64,000 nt of DNA, taken from NCBI RefSeq assembly GCF_030269925.1, contig NC_085121.1:575501-639500 (forward strand). The letters run 5' to 3'. Below are positions 34,571-46,686 of the stretch, in pieces. The DNA comes from Bombyx mori (Eukaryota; Arthropoda; Insecta; Lepidoptera; Bombycidae). Under the pieces are notes generated by a model. It worked only from the letters and a program-made list of their open reading frames with translations. It was not told where the DNA came from and searched no databases. The position numbers and the translations under genes were made by a program. Each line of letters begins with the position of its first letter. Position 1 is the first letter of the stretch.

Positions 34571-34952
34571 ATTTTTTTTTATTGCTTATATGGGTGGACG
34601 AGCTCACAGTCCACCTGGTGGTTAAGTGGTTACTGGAGCCCATAGACATCTACGACGTAAATGAGATATAAATTATCTTTAAATTTATATCTCATTTACG
34701 TTTTATATTATATATAAAAATAATATATAATTATATATTATTTTTATATATAATATCTCAAGGTGGATTTTATTTTTATATAATTATATATAAAAATAAA
34801 ATCCACCTTGAGATATAAATTCTAAGGACTCAAGTATAGTTACAACGGCTGCCCCACCCTCCAAACCAAATCGCATTACTGCTTCACGGCAGAAATAGGC
34901 AGGGCGGTGGTACCTACCCATGCGGATTCACAATACGTCCTACCGTCAGTAA
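34571..34952 (-). repeat. SINE-A copy carrying palindromes
   Basis: The tail side (T-run to TACGACGTAAATG) and head side (CCACCTTGAGATATAAATTC to CGTCAGTAA) are ordinary SINE-A. Between them about 22 bp of the family sequence are replaced by about 160 bp of palindromes. Confidence 0.9.
34656..34816. repeat. Three consecutive palindromes
   Basis: P1: arms 34656-34674 and 34682-34700 (19 bp, 7-base loop). P2: 34705-34756, a 52-bp perfect palindrome with no loop. P3: arms 34753-34782 and 34787-34816 (30 bp, 4-base loop). The arms reuse SINE-A words such as CTCAAGGTGGA and GAGATATAAATT. Confidence 0.93.
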
Positions 34953-35790
34953 TAGAACTTGTTTAATTCATATTGTTCTGTACTTGGATAATACTACTCT
35001 GGAGCGAGAAGCTGAAAGTCTAAGTTTAGTTTAAAAGTTATCGCGGTCACGGGAGACTTAGCGGAGACATTCAACCGGTGCTTTACAATGAGATTGATAA
35101 ATTTATCAGCGTCGATAGAGATAGTCCTCGCAACGAACTAGTCTGGCCATAAATACTGTTAACATAAAAACTTTTTTCTACTTTTTAATTGTTTTGAATT
35201 TGGAACACGTATATTATTTTAAAAACTGCTTTCGGTTTTGCGTCATTTTACATATTTTTTCGTGTTCATTATCACATTACAATATGGAATAGCGTGTTTA
35301 AGAAAATAAGATTACATACATTACTTCATTAAAAAATATGCATTTTAATTTGTAACATAACTTATGGCTAGACTAGGTACATTTTAACTTGCGAACTTAC
35401 TTAATAGATTCATGCAATCGTTTTGCATGTAATTATTATTTTAGCAGAATCACAATATTAAATACATAGTACAAAAAACCAGACGGTATAAATGATAACA
35501 AATATCGCACCAGGAAATTGAAATGTAATTAATTTTATGACCCGTCCGCTTATGGCAGCCGAGGAAGCGACAGATGCACGGAGGAAAATAATTTATACCT
35601 TCACTGACGTCATTCGGAATTATGGCATCGATTTTTTATAACAGATCGAGCATTATGCTGATAGTAAAATTAGTCACGTAAACAGCTTTAGCACTTTGTG
35701 GTCCGATTCTACATAACATGTACTTATTTTAAACAATTATAAATAGAATATGTCCGATAAAATAATGCGTTATTTTAAATTGTAATTGTA

Positions 35791-35931
35791 TTGTAACTAT
35801 ACTTGAGACCTCAGAACTTACATCTCAAGGTGGGTGGCGCATTTGCGTAGTAGATGTCTATGGGCTCCAGTAACCACTTAACACCAGGTGGGCTGTGAGC
35901 ACGTCCACCCATCTAAGCAAAAAAAAAAAAA
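35791..35931 (+). repeat. SINE-A tail copy
   Basis: Sense copy from TTGTAACTATACTTGAGACC to CCACCCATCTAAGC with an A run. 5'-truncated. Confidence 0.9.
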
Positions 35932-38900
35932 TTACTCGTCCTTTTTCAAACGAGGTTAGTTTTTCTAATCACACAAAATGGGTCGTGTTATGGACTTTTC
36001 TTCTTCTTGCTTCGGTTTCCTCAATACTGAGGGTCGTGACCACCTCCTCGCAACAAGAGTTTATTGCGGACCATTCCACCCCATTTGCCTCTATCTGCCG
36101 CCGAGTATAGAGCATCGTGAACTGTGGTATCGAGGGTAGTGCGGATCTGGTCAGTCATAGTCATAGTCATCATAGTCCTGTTATGGACTACCTCGACTCA
36201 AAAGCGTCAAAAAGTCAGGTTATTGCTTAATTGTGGGTTGATTGTTTGGTTGGTTTTCGTCAGATGCCCGTTATACCTCGTCTTTAGGTGTCCCGGTTGC
36301 GGGGTCTAGTGCTATTTATTTACTTATCGGCTTTGATATTCACTTAACCACAAATGTACCGTGAGCTTGTTTACTCATTAGAAAATTAAAAAAGTGCTAA
36401 TACAGGCATTGAGTTGCTCTTATCGCGATTTCACTGCTTTTGAGTTCTACTAGAAAACTGACAAAAGTATAGGTTCTTCTATAAGGTTTTAGGAAAAAGG
36501 CGATCATTGAATAATAATAAAAAATACATATTTTTTAAAATGATTAAAGCTTACTACAATAATAGAAAATAAATTTAGAAAAACACAAAAACTCAAATAA
36601 TACAATAATAATAATCTCTATGTATTACTAAAATTCAAATACCGACAGTGCCGGAGTAATTATAATATGCACTCAAGCGATTTTCATCTTACCGTCACTG
36701 GTTAAAAGCTTAAATTTCCATGAGACGTCGTTTCGGTGATTCTGCGGAGATATGAGACGTCAGAGCTACATCCGGGAAGCCATGCTATTTCCAACGCGGG
36801 CACAACTGACCAGCCCCTGACCCGTGTTCACAATAATGTTTCATAAAAATGACGGTTCAATTTACTTTGGATATTGGTTCCGTCGTGTTATTAAATGGTC
36901 CTTTTGCATGTTTCAATTCTTTTATATGTTTTGGTTTTATATCGCTCCATGGCGTTATGTCATCAATATTTATGTGTTGCCTCGTATTATTATGTTTGTG
37001 ATTTTTAATCGAAATATTGAGTTGAAATCTAAGTCATCGACACACTCTTAAACTTGTTCAAGCACTTAAATGTCAAACGTGATCAATAAATAACTCATTA
37101 ATAGTCAATAAAAATGGCGTTGCTTTTACCATAGACATTCAGGAAAATGTTAATGTCGCTAGATTAGCAAACAATACGTGTAATGAGTCAGCACAGTTGG
37201 CGTTGTGGACACAAGTGGAGGGAGTCACATTGCCGCGGCAACATACTCGTATATACGTCAGATTTCGACGCCATCTTTGAATGCTCAATCAGGAATCTTG
37301 AAAGCTGACATTAGGAAATGCAAAATGGCAACGAAAAATTCAAAGGCATATAAAAAAAAAATTGAAGCGTATTATGCTGCGTGGAAGGGAACGTGCTACT
37401 AAGATGGCGTCGGAAAAGCGCGAGCACTTTCCCCTCGCGCGGGAAACGTAAGAAAGTGGCTGAGACGCGTTCAGAAATGGAAACTGTGATTGTGCACGAT
37501 AAAGCATCTATTATATCTTTAATAGACGTGTTGAAATGAAAGATAATGAGTAGGAAATATTAATTTATAGTTTAGATTGTGGATATCCTATAAAACTAGA
37601 AAAACATGACTAGGAGAACATTTTGCGTATTTTTTGAGACTGTTGGACAGTTTAGATGAAGTCGTTCAGTTTCGACTAATGAACTGGTATTTCTAGCCAA
37701 ACTTTAACACGGAAATATAATTATAAAGTTAAAATTTACTCTTCTGTCTTACAATCTTTTATAAATAATTCTCGAATAATAATAACAAGGAACTACAGAG
37801 TCAACGTAAATACAGACATCGCTTCCGGGAGCCATTACATATTTTATACATTAGCTGTTGTGTATTTAAGATCCGAACACGGCTTAAACAAATTCAAATG
37901 ACAGTTAATTTTTACGATCGTGGTTCACGGACAAATACAAAAACGTATCCCAACTAGAACAGCGTCGAATGATAACGAACTAACGATTGCGTTCGTGAAC
38001 GGGAATGAGCACAGGATCCATAGACAATACTTTATGCAAATGAGTGTTACGCGATTCATACGAGAGCTCCATGAGTCAGACCTCATCGAGGAAAGAGGCC
38101 TGACTCGACTGACAGCGCGTTCGTTGAAAAGTTGCCTCACTGCCGACCAAAACCTGTATTCGAAGTTGCCGAATATAAATATCTGAATTTTCGTAATCGT
38201 TAAACAACTGAGTTCCGTATCGAAAGAAATTATAATGATTTATGTTTAATCACACAAGAGCTTGTCTTATTTTCGCATTTTGTTCCAAAGCGGTGCCGTG
38301 GTAGGTATAGAGTCAACCTATCCCAATAACAACCGCCTGAATTACGAGAGCGTTTATTATAAGCTAATATTGGTCATTATTAAAATCGTGTCACGAAATA
38401 TTGTAGCGTATTCTGACTGGTACATAAAACTGTTTTATATTGCGCGGTTAGTAACTAGGTCAACGCGGTGCTAAGGGTGAGATGCATTCGTTGCCTACAC
38501 CCACAACACCGACATTACTATTCTGCTAATAAATGTATGTAAATGTTTTCAAAACGAAACCGGAAATAAACAGCCATTCAATTCATTCGCTAATCAAAAT
38601 TTGACCGGAAACAATCGTAGTCAGTTAAAAATTTTTTTTTTTACGAAGGTACGCTTTCGCAACTTGAGTTAACTTGAGCGTGTCAAATACAATATTAAAA
38701 CAATAGAACAGGAATGTATTTGATGACGTGTTCACTCGCGAGGGAACGCGCGCGGTTATGACCTAATTTTCTTTAGACAAATAACGTTTATATACATAGC
38801 ACATAGATATTAAAATACGAGGAGAAACTTTATGTGTAAGCACTGACGGGTCGAGTGCAAGATGTAAGAATTAGCGGAGTTTATAAGCATTTGTAAAGTA

Positions 38901-39484
38901 ACATGCCAGTCGCCCAGCCATATTTACAATCGCTCATTGTGCACAATCTGAAATATCAAACCTTACCTTGACAATTAACTTTATATCATTGAATTTTCAC
39001 AAAGCAATTAATAACTTTGTTTGAACTAATCACAAATTATGTAGATTTCTTTGATATTAAAAAGGATAAAGAGTAAGGATCCGTGGTCATCAGACGTCGG
39101 GTCACTGCTGGAGGTTCGCGACAACGGAAGATCTCCTGTTCTCCTATCAGTTTTCTCCGCGGACCGAGCGCTTTCGACGAACGTCGTAGCATTCCTTGTC
39201 GGGCGCGTCCAAAGCGCTAATTGAATGATAGATTACAGAACGTTCAGATACAGCTACATTGTTTCGTAAGGTGTTGTCCATTAGTCATGTCCTAAAAGCC
39301 AGTGTACAATTGCGATATATTTTTTCGGGCCAACCTTGTCGGCGGAAACAACAGGTTGATGCCTACGTGCAGCCTCGGCTAGACGTTAATTCGATTCACG
39401 GTCGCGTTTCAGATGTAAACAGGCCTTTACAATTTGTTTTGTTTTTTTGTTTTTAGGGTCTGTCTATTATAGCATGTCGTTTTA
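35932..39484. other. Intron DNA, nothing recognised
   Basis: 3.5 kb of AT-rich DNA. CpG-rich bits lie at about 37395-37480 and 39090-39230. Frames at 37205-37402 and 37920-38186 (65 and 88 codons) have no recognisable motif or splice sites that would join E74. Confidence 0.45.
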
Positions 39485-39899
39485 TCTATACTAATATTAT
39501 AAAGCTGAAGAGTTTGTTTGTTTGAACGCGCTAATCTCAGGAACTACTGGTCCGATTTGAAAAATTCTTTTAGTGTTAGATAGCCCATTTATTGCGGAAG
39601 ACTATATGAGACATGAGACCGCTACAAGTGGAGCACCAATAAATAATGTTTCAATATCGGGTTTTTTTCCCTTTTCAGAGCTTCCGCTGCGTGCGCTGCA
39701 GAAGCGGTTATAGTTTCGCTATAATAATGTATGACAGAATTGTTCCCCTTTAAAAGATATAAAAAAAAGTCCGCGACAGCATATGTCTATATGTTAAGTT
39801 TGACTCACTATAGCGTTTTTTATGCTAACCAAATTAGTTCTAAAATAAAGCATTATTTCTGAACAATTCCACGCGGACGAAGTCGCGGGCAATAGCTAG
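39485..39899 (+). mobile_element. Non-autonomous Helitron
   Basis: Begins TCTATACTAATATTATAAAG after an A and ends CAATAGCTAG before a T. A short hairpin (CGCG-GACGAAGT-CGCG, 39872-39887) sits 8 bases before the terminal CTAG. Those are the Helitron hallmarks. The interior has AACGCGCTAATCTCAGGAAC and CTACTGGTCCGATTTGAAAA, shared with the copy at 61.8 kb. No coding. Confidence 0.88.
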
Positions 39900-41480
39900 T
39901 GTTAAATAATTGAACGAAGCAAGTTGGGATCAATTAATATCTACCCGATAACAATAATTACAAAGATGAGTTGGGTGTCGTTATCACAAACAATAAAAAT
40001 ATTCGATTGTATCAGGGGAGGCAACAAATCAAATAATGCATACAATTTTTTTAGTAGTTGCATCTACGGTCAACTATCCGTGTAGTTTCTGCGCGAATTT
40101 CGAATACACATTTTGCATTACTAGATGACAGATATACAAAATATATATTTTTTCTAAAAAAAAATTTGTGTCACGATTTTCAAGCCTTTGTATAAAACCA
40201 TGCCCGTCATTAACACGTTACAAATAGAAATCGTGTCAAATTGTAAATAAATAGAATCTGTAACATTATCGTACGGTCGAGTGCGCTGTATTAATTCAAG
40301 TTGATAAGATGCCGTAGTGGAACGATAGCGGTTATCTCGATTACGTTACGATACTCGACGTAGGAAATAAGAAATAGGGACAAGGATACTTAGTATATAC
40401 CGCATATCAAAAACATTTTGTTTGTTTCATAAATTTAGTACACGTGTAATAATGTTGCAATGCTCATCGGCCATTTTGGATGTTAGCTGAATGTTGGTAG
40501 CGTCACAGCCGCCATGTTTTGTTTGCTGCGCGCGAAAGTGAGATTTAACGCGAACGGTGCATCGGGGCTCCCTTGACCCGGTTTCGAGTCTGCCCCCACC
40601 CACTGCCATAGTAAACTGCTCGTCTAGTCGTACGCACGCTCATCTCCGTCGAACGCCGCCCAACAACTACTATTTGAGTCGTTAGTCGATTAGTGACGCA
40701 GGGAATGTTTTTCAAACAGCCTTTGTGTTTACAAAATATTGCTCGACTTCAGATGTTACCGACTTTAATTAATATTTGATCGATTATCTATTCTTTCTTA
40801 TTAATGAATTAACATGGGCACAAAAACAAATATTGCCTTAACAATAAATCCCTTCATTTATAGGGCAATATTTTTCATATATGCGCTGCATTGGTCACTA
40901 GATGGAGGTGTTGCAAGGTGCAAATAATGGGTCACGTTCGAAGAGTTTCCTTTACATTATGAAATTAATTTAATAGATAAATTAACTTGTACATATTGTT
41001 GGTAAATTACCTCGTGCTATTGACACGAAAACTTATTTGAGCTATCGAAAGAAAATACGAATGAGGCACGCTTCCATAGAAAATCGTTATCGTATTTAAA
41101 ATTTGTATTACGACAGTTAATTACAGTGAAACTTACAAAATCGGTGACGACCGGATAATTAGTTACGTAATTAATATTAATGGGAGTATTTTTTTTTTTA
41201 ATTAAATTTTTAATTCAATTATGATTTTAAAGATTTTAGGGCATCGAAACATATACATATAATACGTTATTGGCTTAGAAATGTTTTTATTTTATTTTTG
41301 TCTGAGTGAGTTTGTTCATTTATTAGAAATTAATCCAGTACGATATGTTGTACGTAAATGTACACATATTGACATGTACGGTTGTTCACTCGTCGATCGA
41401 AAGCTGCTTTTCGTATTTTTCGTGGAGAATGGGATAGAATATAATTGATTATTACACAGATAGAGTAAATATAAAAATAC
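39900..41480. other. Intron DNA, nothing recognised
   Basis: A GC-richer patch at about 40480-40640 gives short frames on the minus strand only. The rest is AT-rich. Confidence 0.45.
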
Positions 41481-41512
41481 CATTCACCCATCTAAGCAAT
41501 AAAAAAAAAAAA
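41481..41512 (+). repeat. SINE-A tail stub
   Basis: Only CACCCATCTAAGCAAT and the A run remain. Confidence 0.65.
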
Positions 41513-41622
41513 CTTAAGAATTTACCAAATTTTTTTTATTTAGTCACTATTAGTATACCTAGTGGTCACAGTTATCGAAACTTCATAGGGCAAATATGAA
41601 AGGTAAAAACAAATTTTATTTA

Positions 41623-41850
41623 ATTTTTTTATTGCTTATATGGGTTGGACGAGCTCAGAGTCCACCTGGTGTTAAGTTGCTTAAGTGGTTACTGGAGTCC
41701 ATTGACATCTACAACGTAAATGCGCCACACACCTTGAGATATAAGTTCTAAGGTCTCAGTATAGTTACAACGGTTGCTCCACCCTTCAAACCGAAACGCA
41801 TTAGTGCTTCACGGCAGAAATACGTAGGGCGGTGGCAACCTACCCTTGCA
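41623..41850 (-). repeat. SINE-A tail-unit copy
   Basis: From TTTTTTTATTGCTTATATGG to GGTGGCAACCTACCCTTGCA. A small duplication (TTAAGTTGCTTAAGTGG) lies near the tail, and an (AT)n run follows at its right end. Confidence 0.88.
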
Positions 41851-41962
41851 TATATATATATATATCGGTATATTAAAAATGCTTTTATGCCGACACTGCG
41901 CGCTGTAAAAACGCTGGATTAAAAGCGACTTAGGGGGATGCTTAAACGACAAAGGGAAGATA

Positions 41963-42407
41963 TTTTTTTTTTTTTTTTTTTATTGCCTAGATGGATGGAC
42001 GAGCTCACAGCCCACCTGTTGTTAAGTGGTTACTGGAGCCCATAGACATCTACAACGTAAATGCGCCACCCACCTTGACATATAAGTTGTAAGGTCTCAG
42101 TATAGTTACAACGGCTGCCCCACCCTTCAAACCGAAACGCATTACTGCTTCACGGCAGAAATAGGCAGGGCGGTGGTACCTACCCGTGCGGACTCACAAG
42201 AGGTCCTACCACCAGTAATTACGCAAATTATAATTTTGCGGGTTTCATTTTTATTACACGATGTTATTCCTTCACCGTGGAAGTCAATCGTGAACATTTG
42301 CCGAGTACATATTTCATTAGAAAAATTGGTACCCGCCTGAGATTCGAACACCGGCGCATCGCTCAACACGAATGCACCGGACATCTTATCCCTTAGGCCA
42401 CGACGAC
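41963..42407 (-). repeat. Full-length SINE-A with tRNA-derived head
   Basis: This is the most informative copy. In sense direction it has a tRNA-like head (listed separately), a ~115-bp middle with CAAATGTTCACGATTGACTT and ATAAAAATGAAACCCGC, then the standard ~240-bp tail unit from TTACTGGTGGTAGGACC to CATCTAGGCAATAAAA and a long A run. The total is about 445 bp. It shows the family is a tRNA-derived SINE rather than just a LINE end. An 80-codon minus frame here is only SINE sequence. Confidence 0.88.
42332..42405 (-). repeat. tRNA-Arg-like SINE head with A and B boxes
   Basis: In sense direction TGGCCTAAGGGATAAG (42400-42385) matches the pol III A box and GGTGTTCGAATCTC (42352-42339) the B box. 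The wording is closest to arthropod tRNA-Arg as I know it. The D-loop part is conserved, but the acceptor stem cannot close, so it is a SINE promoter and not a tRNA gene. Confidence 0.8.
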
Positions 42408-44340
42408 TTCATCTTAGGCCACGAGATCTTCCACCGAGCGGGTGATATTGCTCGGTAGACCGACCGTCCAAATGTTGTTGTTCGGAACTTGTATATATGT
42501 AAGCTTATCTTGATAATGTCGTAAGCAAGATTCAGGCATCTGTCCAATATCTTGCGTTGTATGATGGCTACCGCCACAGCGACTACTTCCCAACAGGTAC
42601 GTACGGATTCAATGAAATAAAAAGTAACATCTACCTACGCCGAATTAAGCACGCCTAAAATAGTTCGAATTTGTTTCAAACTGTTTCGAAATGATTATTA
42701 CCGATTGCAAGATAATCGGTAACAAAGAGAACCGGTAAGGAGAACCGGAAACGGTTGCCAATCTCTAGTCTCGGTTTCGTGTAGAACATGTGATTGCGAC
42801 ATTACCACACACTTAGTGTATACGTTCGCAATCGCCTTTATCATTATTTAATTAACTTTTAATGAAATTAGACATATCAATCTGATATTTGGTTTGGTTT
42901 TGAAGTTTTAAAGCATGTCGCCAAATTGCCTTTATAGGTGAATTGTATTAAACTTTGATGAAATGTGAAAAGCGTCGTAAGAACCCGTTAAGTGTGTGTT
43001 ATATTTATAGCTGGAATGGTTCGAATGTAATCACAAATAATGATTTCTTGTCATTTAAATTTATGCTTTTATTCATTGAAATTTAGAAAACAATATTAAT
43101 TCAACAGCACATTGAGAATCTACAATAGGAGTTTCAAGGTTATAAGAGAAATTGATACAATACAGACTAAAAAACATTTCATTGATTAGATCTTCATATA
43201 TTAATTATAACGTAATTATTTTGTAATCATCTGATCAATTTTAGGTGCAATTAGCAATGTGCCATATGAATTTGTTAAGCAGTGAAGCTACATTTGATCT
43301 AGTAAGCTATTAGAAATAAATGTAACTAATTTTTGAAGTGTCCGCCACTAGCTTTCTTTGAAAAGCTTACAGGACTTGTAAAACGTTAAAACTGCGTCGG
43401 ATGAACAGTGTTTAAGGAGAAACAAATAATAATATATTAAAATTATACTAATGTAATGTTAAATTACGAATGTGGGAGTGTATTTTCAAAAAAAATCATA
43501 TGAAAAATGTATGTAAATGTAGGTATATGTTTACTTTATGAAATCCAGATATATAACATCGCTATTGGCTATTTGTATCAAGGTCATCTAATTTTGAATA
43601 TATTTAAATATTTCTACAACTCTCGCGACATTCAGAGAAGCCTTTCCGACACGAAGGGAAAACAAAATATGTACACTGTAGCTTTCGTTAATGTACGTTG
43701 TAAAAGTTTTACCGGGAAAACGAAAAGTTCCCAATCAAGAGTCCCGGGGGTATTATTCTTTGGGCGTCACGGAGCTGAGTGCTCCTTTTTATTAAGTTCC
43801 AAGTGATTACAACATTTTCGCGGCCTATTATAAGCTTAGGCTCGCGTCGTCCTGGAACCGAACTGAAACTTTCTTTTGAGGGTTTTAGCTTGTTTCATAA
43901 GTGACATAACGGCGTCGGCTTGTTACGCAAGAGCCCGCTGGCGACGCGGCAGTTGACGAGGAGTTGCGCAACGGTCCATCGTCAACAGGAAAGCACAGAT
44001 CACACGTCCTTGTACGTTTCTCACGCGTCATTACAGTTTAGGAATTTCTGTGTGTTACGTGTAATAGGATTCGACAGCGCAATACAATTTTATTTTGTCG
44101 TAAATGGGCGGACTACTTACGACTCACTGTGAGGTTAAGCGCGCAATGCGATTGCTTGATTGGTTTGCGGCAGAAATGGGAAGGACGGTGGTAAGTGCCC
44201 GTGTAGAATCACCAAAATATGCGAAGGGCATCATCAGCTATATTTTTTTAATGTCATCATTGATTCTAAATTTACAATTTTAATCGAGTAGGGTTGTTGA
44301 AGTTTTTTTTTTGGCGAATACTACCATGTACAATGGCTTA
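42408..44340. other. Intron DNA, nothing recognised
   Basis: AT-rich. A SINE-A scrap (TTGCGGCAGAAATGGGAAGG and onward) lies at about 44165-44212. The 99-codon frame at 43507-43806 has no recognisable features. Confidence 0.45.
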
Positions 44341-44352
44341 AATATTATAATG

Positions 44353-44696
44353 TTGTTGTTGTTGTTGTTGTAGTCCTAGGGTACCCCGCTGGTACATAGG
44401 GCCCTCACAAGTTGTCTCAACTTTACCCTGTCTTGCGCTTGTTCCTTGACATCACTCCAGGTCACGTTGGTAGTTCTTATCTCATTCTCTACGGTGCGTC
44501 GCCAAGTGTGTACAGGGCGACCAGGTCTTCTCCTGCCAAGCGGTTGCCACTCAAACGCGATTGATGCTGCGTTGCATCCGCTGCTCCGTAGAGTGTGTCC
44601 TATCCAACGCCATTTCCGATGGGCAATGTCTTGCACGATGGGGTTTTGGTCACATTTAGTCCAACTAAACTAACTGTGGACTGAGACTAAATGTGA
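44353..44696 (-). mobile_element. RTE-clade LINE 3' end with 12-bp target duplication
   Basis: The minus strand encodes RKWRWIGHTLRSSGCN, GRRRPGRPVHTWRRTVENEI and AQDRVKLRQLVRALC, then stops (frame 44636-44376). This is the standard C-terminus of RTE/BovB-type LINE polyproteins. In sense direction the 3' end is a (CAA)n repeat, read as (GTT)n on the plus strand, as RTE elements often have. AATATTATAATG at 44341-44352 and 44697-44708 flanks the insertion exactly. It is 5'-truncated. The overlapping 75-codon plus frame is a shadow. Confidence 0.9.
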
Positions 44697-44697
44697 A
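44651..44697. repeat. 12-bp inverted repeat at the LINE 5' end
   Basis: TCACATTTAGTC at 44651-44662 is the exact reverse complement of 44686-44697, with a 23-base spacer. It sits at the truncated 5' end of the RTE copy. Confidence 0.75.
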
Positions 44698-44957
44698 TAT
44701 TATAATGGCGTACAGAAATTGCCTTTGTTGTTTTTGCTTTCTGTAAACAGAACGAGATGTCTCCGGAAGGACGCGAATACCGGACATTGCGCACGAGCGT
44801 GGCGCAAACAAACAAACAGACGGCGTTTCCTTTGTTTTATACTTACTACCCATCGCACGGTTTACGCAAAACATTTGAACAATGAAGTTAAATAATGTTT
44901 TTCCTGATTTATGCGTGGCACAGTTATGTTTCAAAAATATGTATATGTAGAATTCGA

Positions 44958-45004
44958 AGTTAGGTGAAAGAGCTCACAGTCTATCTGGTGTTAAGTGGCT
45001 ATTT
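44958..45004 (-). repeat. SINE-A fragment
   Basis: GTGAAAGAGCTCACAGTC, then TATCTGGTGTTAAGTGGCT. About 47 bp. Confidence 0.65.
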
Positions 45005-45149
45005 ATAGAAGTGATAGGCTTCAGAGTTTTCCTAAGGAAATGCATATGTACTTTAAGAAGTAAAATTGTATAATAAAAATAAAATCCGCAAATTTATAAA
45101 TGAGCGTAACCATTGGCGAGAGTGTGTATTGTAAGCCCGTAAAGAAAGG

Positions 45150-45985
45150 TGGGACAAGAGTGGGACAGGCGTCATACAGTACTATTGAGGCTTTGACCTC
45201 ATGTCTCAAGGTGGGTGATGGTATCCCCGTCGAGCCGGGGGTCGGAGGAGGACGTTTGTCCAGCTCCGGCCCCTATGAGGAGGCAGTCTCCTCCCGGTGA
45301 TGGTCACGGGGCGACCTAAGGGGGCTGAGACTGCGCCGCACGCTACCGTCACTCTAGCGCGCTGGCACCAGGAGGACGGGACGACGCGTCGGCGGCTGCG
45401 GAGTGCGATGCGGTCCGCATTTTCGTCGTCGCTGTCGTCGCCGAACATACTGTGGAAGAGCAACCCGGTCGGCGGTGTATCGCGTTCCGACCCGGCAGGC
45501 TGGTTCTGGCCCAGCGGGGTATCCTGGAACACCAGCGGCATCGCCCGGGCGGCCTGAAGGGCCGCCGTACCGCGGAGACTGACGTCGTTGGTCGTCGACT
45601 ATCGCCTCGACGACCCGTCGGTCGGGCGTCCTCGGGGTGGCGCCGCGTGTCTGGTTGTAGCGTTGACCGCGGGAACCCCCCTACTCTGACCGGGTTTTGA
45701 CCCCGGACGGAGATCGGACGCCGGGTGTAAGAGTGCAGGGGAGTCGTTTAGTGGGTGGGCCCTAAATTCCTTGGGCCCGCGGTCTGCTCTCAACACCTGC
45801 AGATCGTTGAGTCTCACATACCCCGCGCGCCCCCTAGGCGCGGGGACCTCGTAGGAGGTTCGGCCCTCGGCCCGGAAAAAAAAAAAAAAAAAAAGGGTGA
45901 TGGTATCCGCTTTTTCATGTCGATCAGTCCCGGCACAGCAGATGAACCGTGAGCTCATTCACTCATATATTCAATTAAAAAAAAA
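45150..45985 (+). repeat. SINE-A copy split by a LINE
   Basis: The left piece ends CTCATGTCTCAAGGTGGGTG. The right piece resumes GGGTGATGGTATCCGC and ends GTGAGCTCATTCACTC with an A run. The two halves are one diverged copy interrupted at 45227-45894. Confidence 0.75.
45227..45894 (+). mobile_element. GC-rich LINE 3' end (R1-like), inserted into SINE-A
   Basis: 668 bp of strongly GC-rich DNA end in a 19-base A run and are flanked by an exact 14-bp target duplication, GGGTGATGGTATCC (45213-45226 and 45895-45908). Composition and 3' wording (ACCGGGTTTTGACCCCGG, GGGCCCTAAATTCCTTGGG, CGCGCCCCCTAGGCGCGGGG) resemble 3' UTRs of R1-group LINEs in moths. I cannot name the family. No reverse-transcriptase motif remains; frames of 86-119 codons on both strands are side effects of high GC. 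Confidence 0.78.
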
Positions 45986-46686
45986 CCCATCTAATCTAAA
46001 AGAAGCTAACGCTCAATCACTGTAAAACGTTTAGTAAAAGTACCATCAGTACGTCAACTCCGAGTGTTTGCGTTCTCGGGCGGCGACATTGACACAGTTG
46101 CGGTTTCGTAAGAGCGTTCGCGGCGCGCACCGACTGACTTATGTACGTACGTACGATGGTTTTCGTGGAAACATTCAGTTTTATTTAAACGTATCTTTAA
46201 TCGACGTTGTGTGCGACTGCGATTATAAGGCTATTTAGCAGCTTTCGACTTTTTCGTCAGCGAACAAAATCGCTATCTGGTCTTCGCTATTTCGTTTGGG
46301 CATTGTTCACAAATATTTAATGTTGAAAATGTTCGGTTCGGGAATAAATGAGTAAGTTAGAGCAGGTCACGCCCGTTTCGCTACGACCATCCGAGCCAGC
46401 CCGTCACAAAATATTATCCAGCCTATCGTAAAAAGCATACTCATATCGACACTAGTATTATAAAAAAAATGTGTGCGTGTACTAGTGTACACACGTAAGA
46501 AGTGAAACTTGTTTATGGCCTTATTTTTCGAAAAATGATCTACATGCAACTTTCTAGAAATTGGTTAAATAAAGTTAAATTAGATAAAGTTTAAACAAAA
46601 GGATTTTATTATCATAGACATGAATACAAATAATACAATTATTTCACTTTACCTTTTTGCTACTAAGATTATTACAGCATTTTAAT

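Noticed and set aside
42142..42384. 80-codon minus frame
   Set aside because: It is a read-through of a tRNA-derived SINE, not a gene.
42332..42405. tRNA gene
   Set aside because: A and B boxes are present, but the stems do not close and the sequence continues into SINE body, so it is a SINE head.
45599..45958. 119-codon minus frame and neighbouring long frames
   Set aside because: They fall in the GC-rich 3' region of a LINE and run antisense to its poly-A tail.
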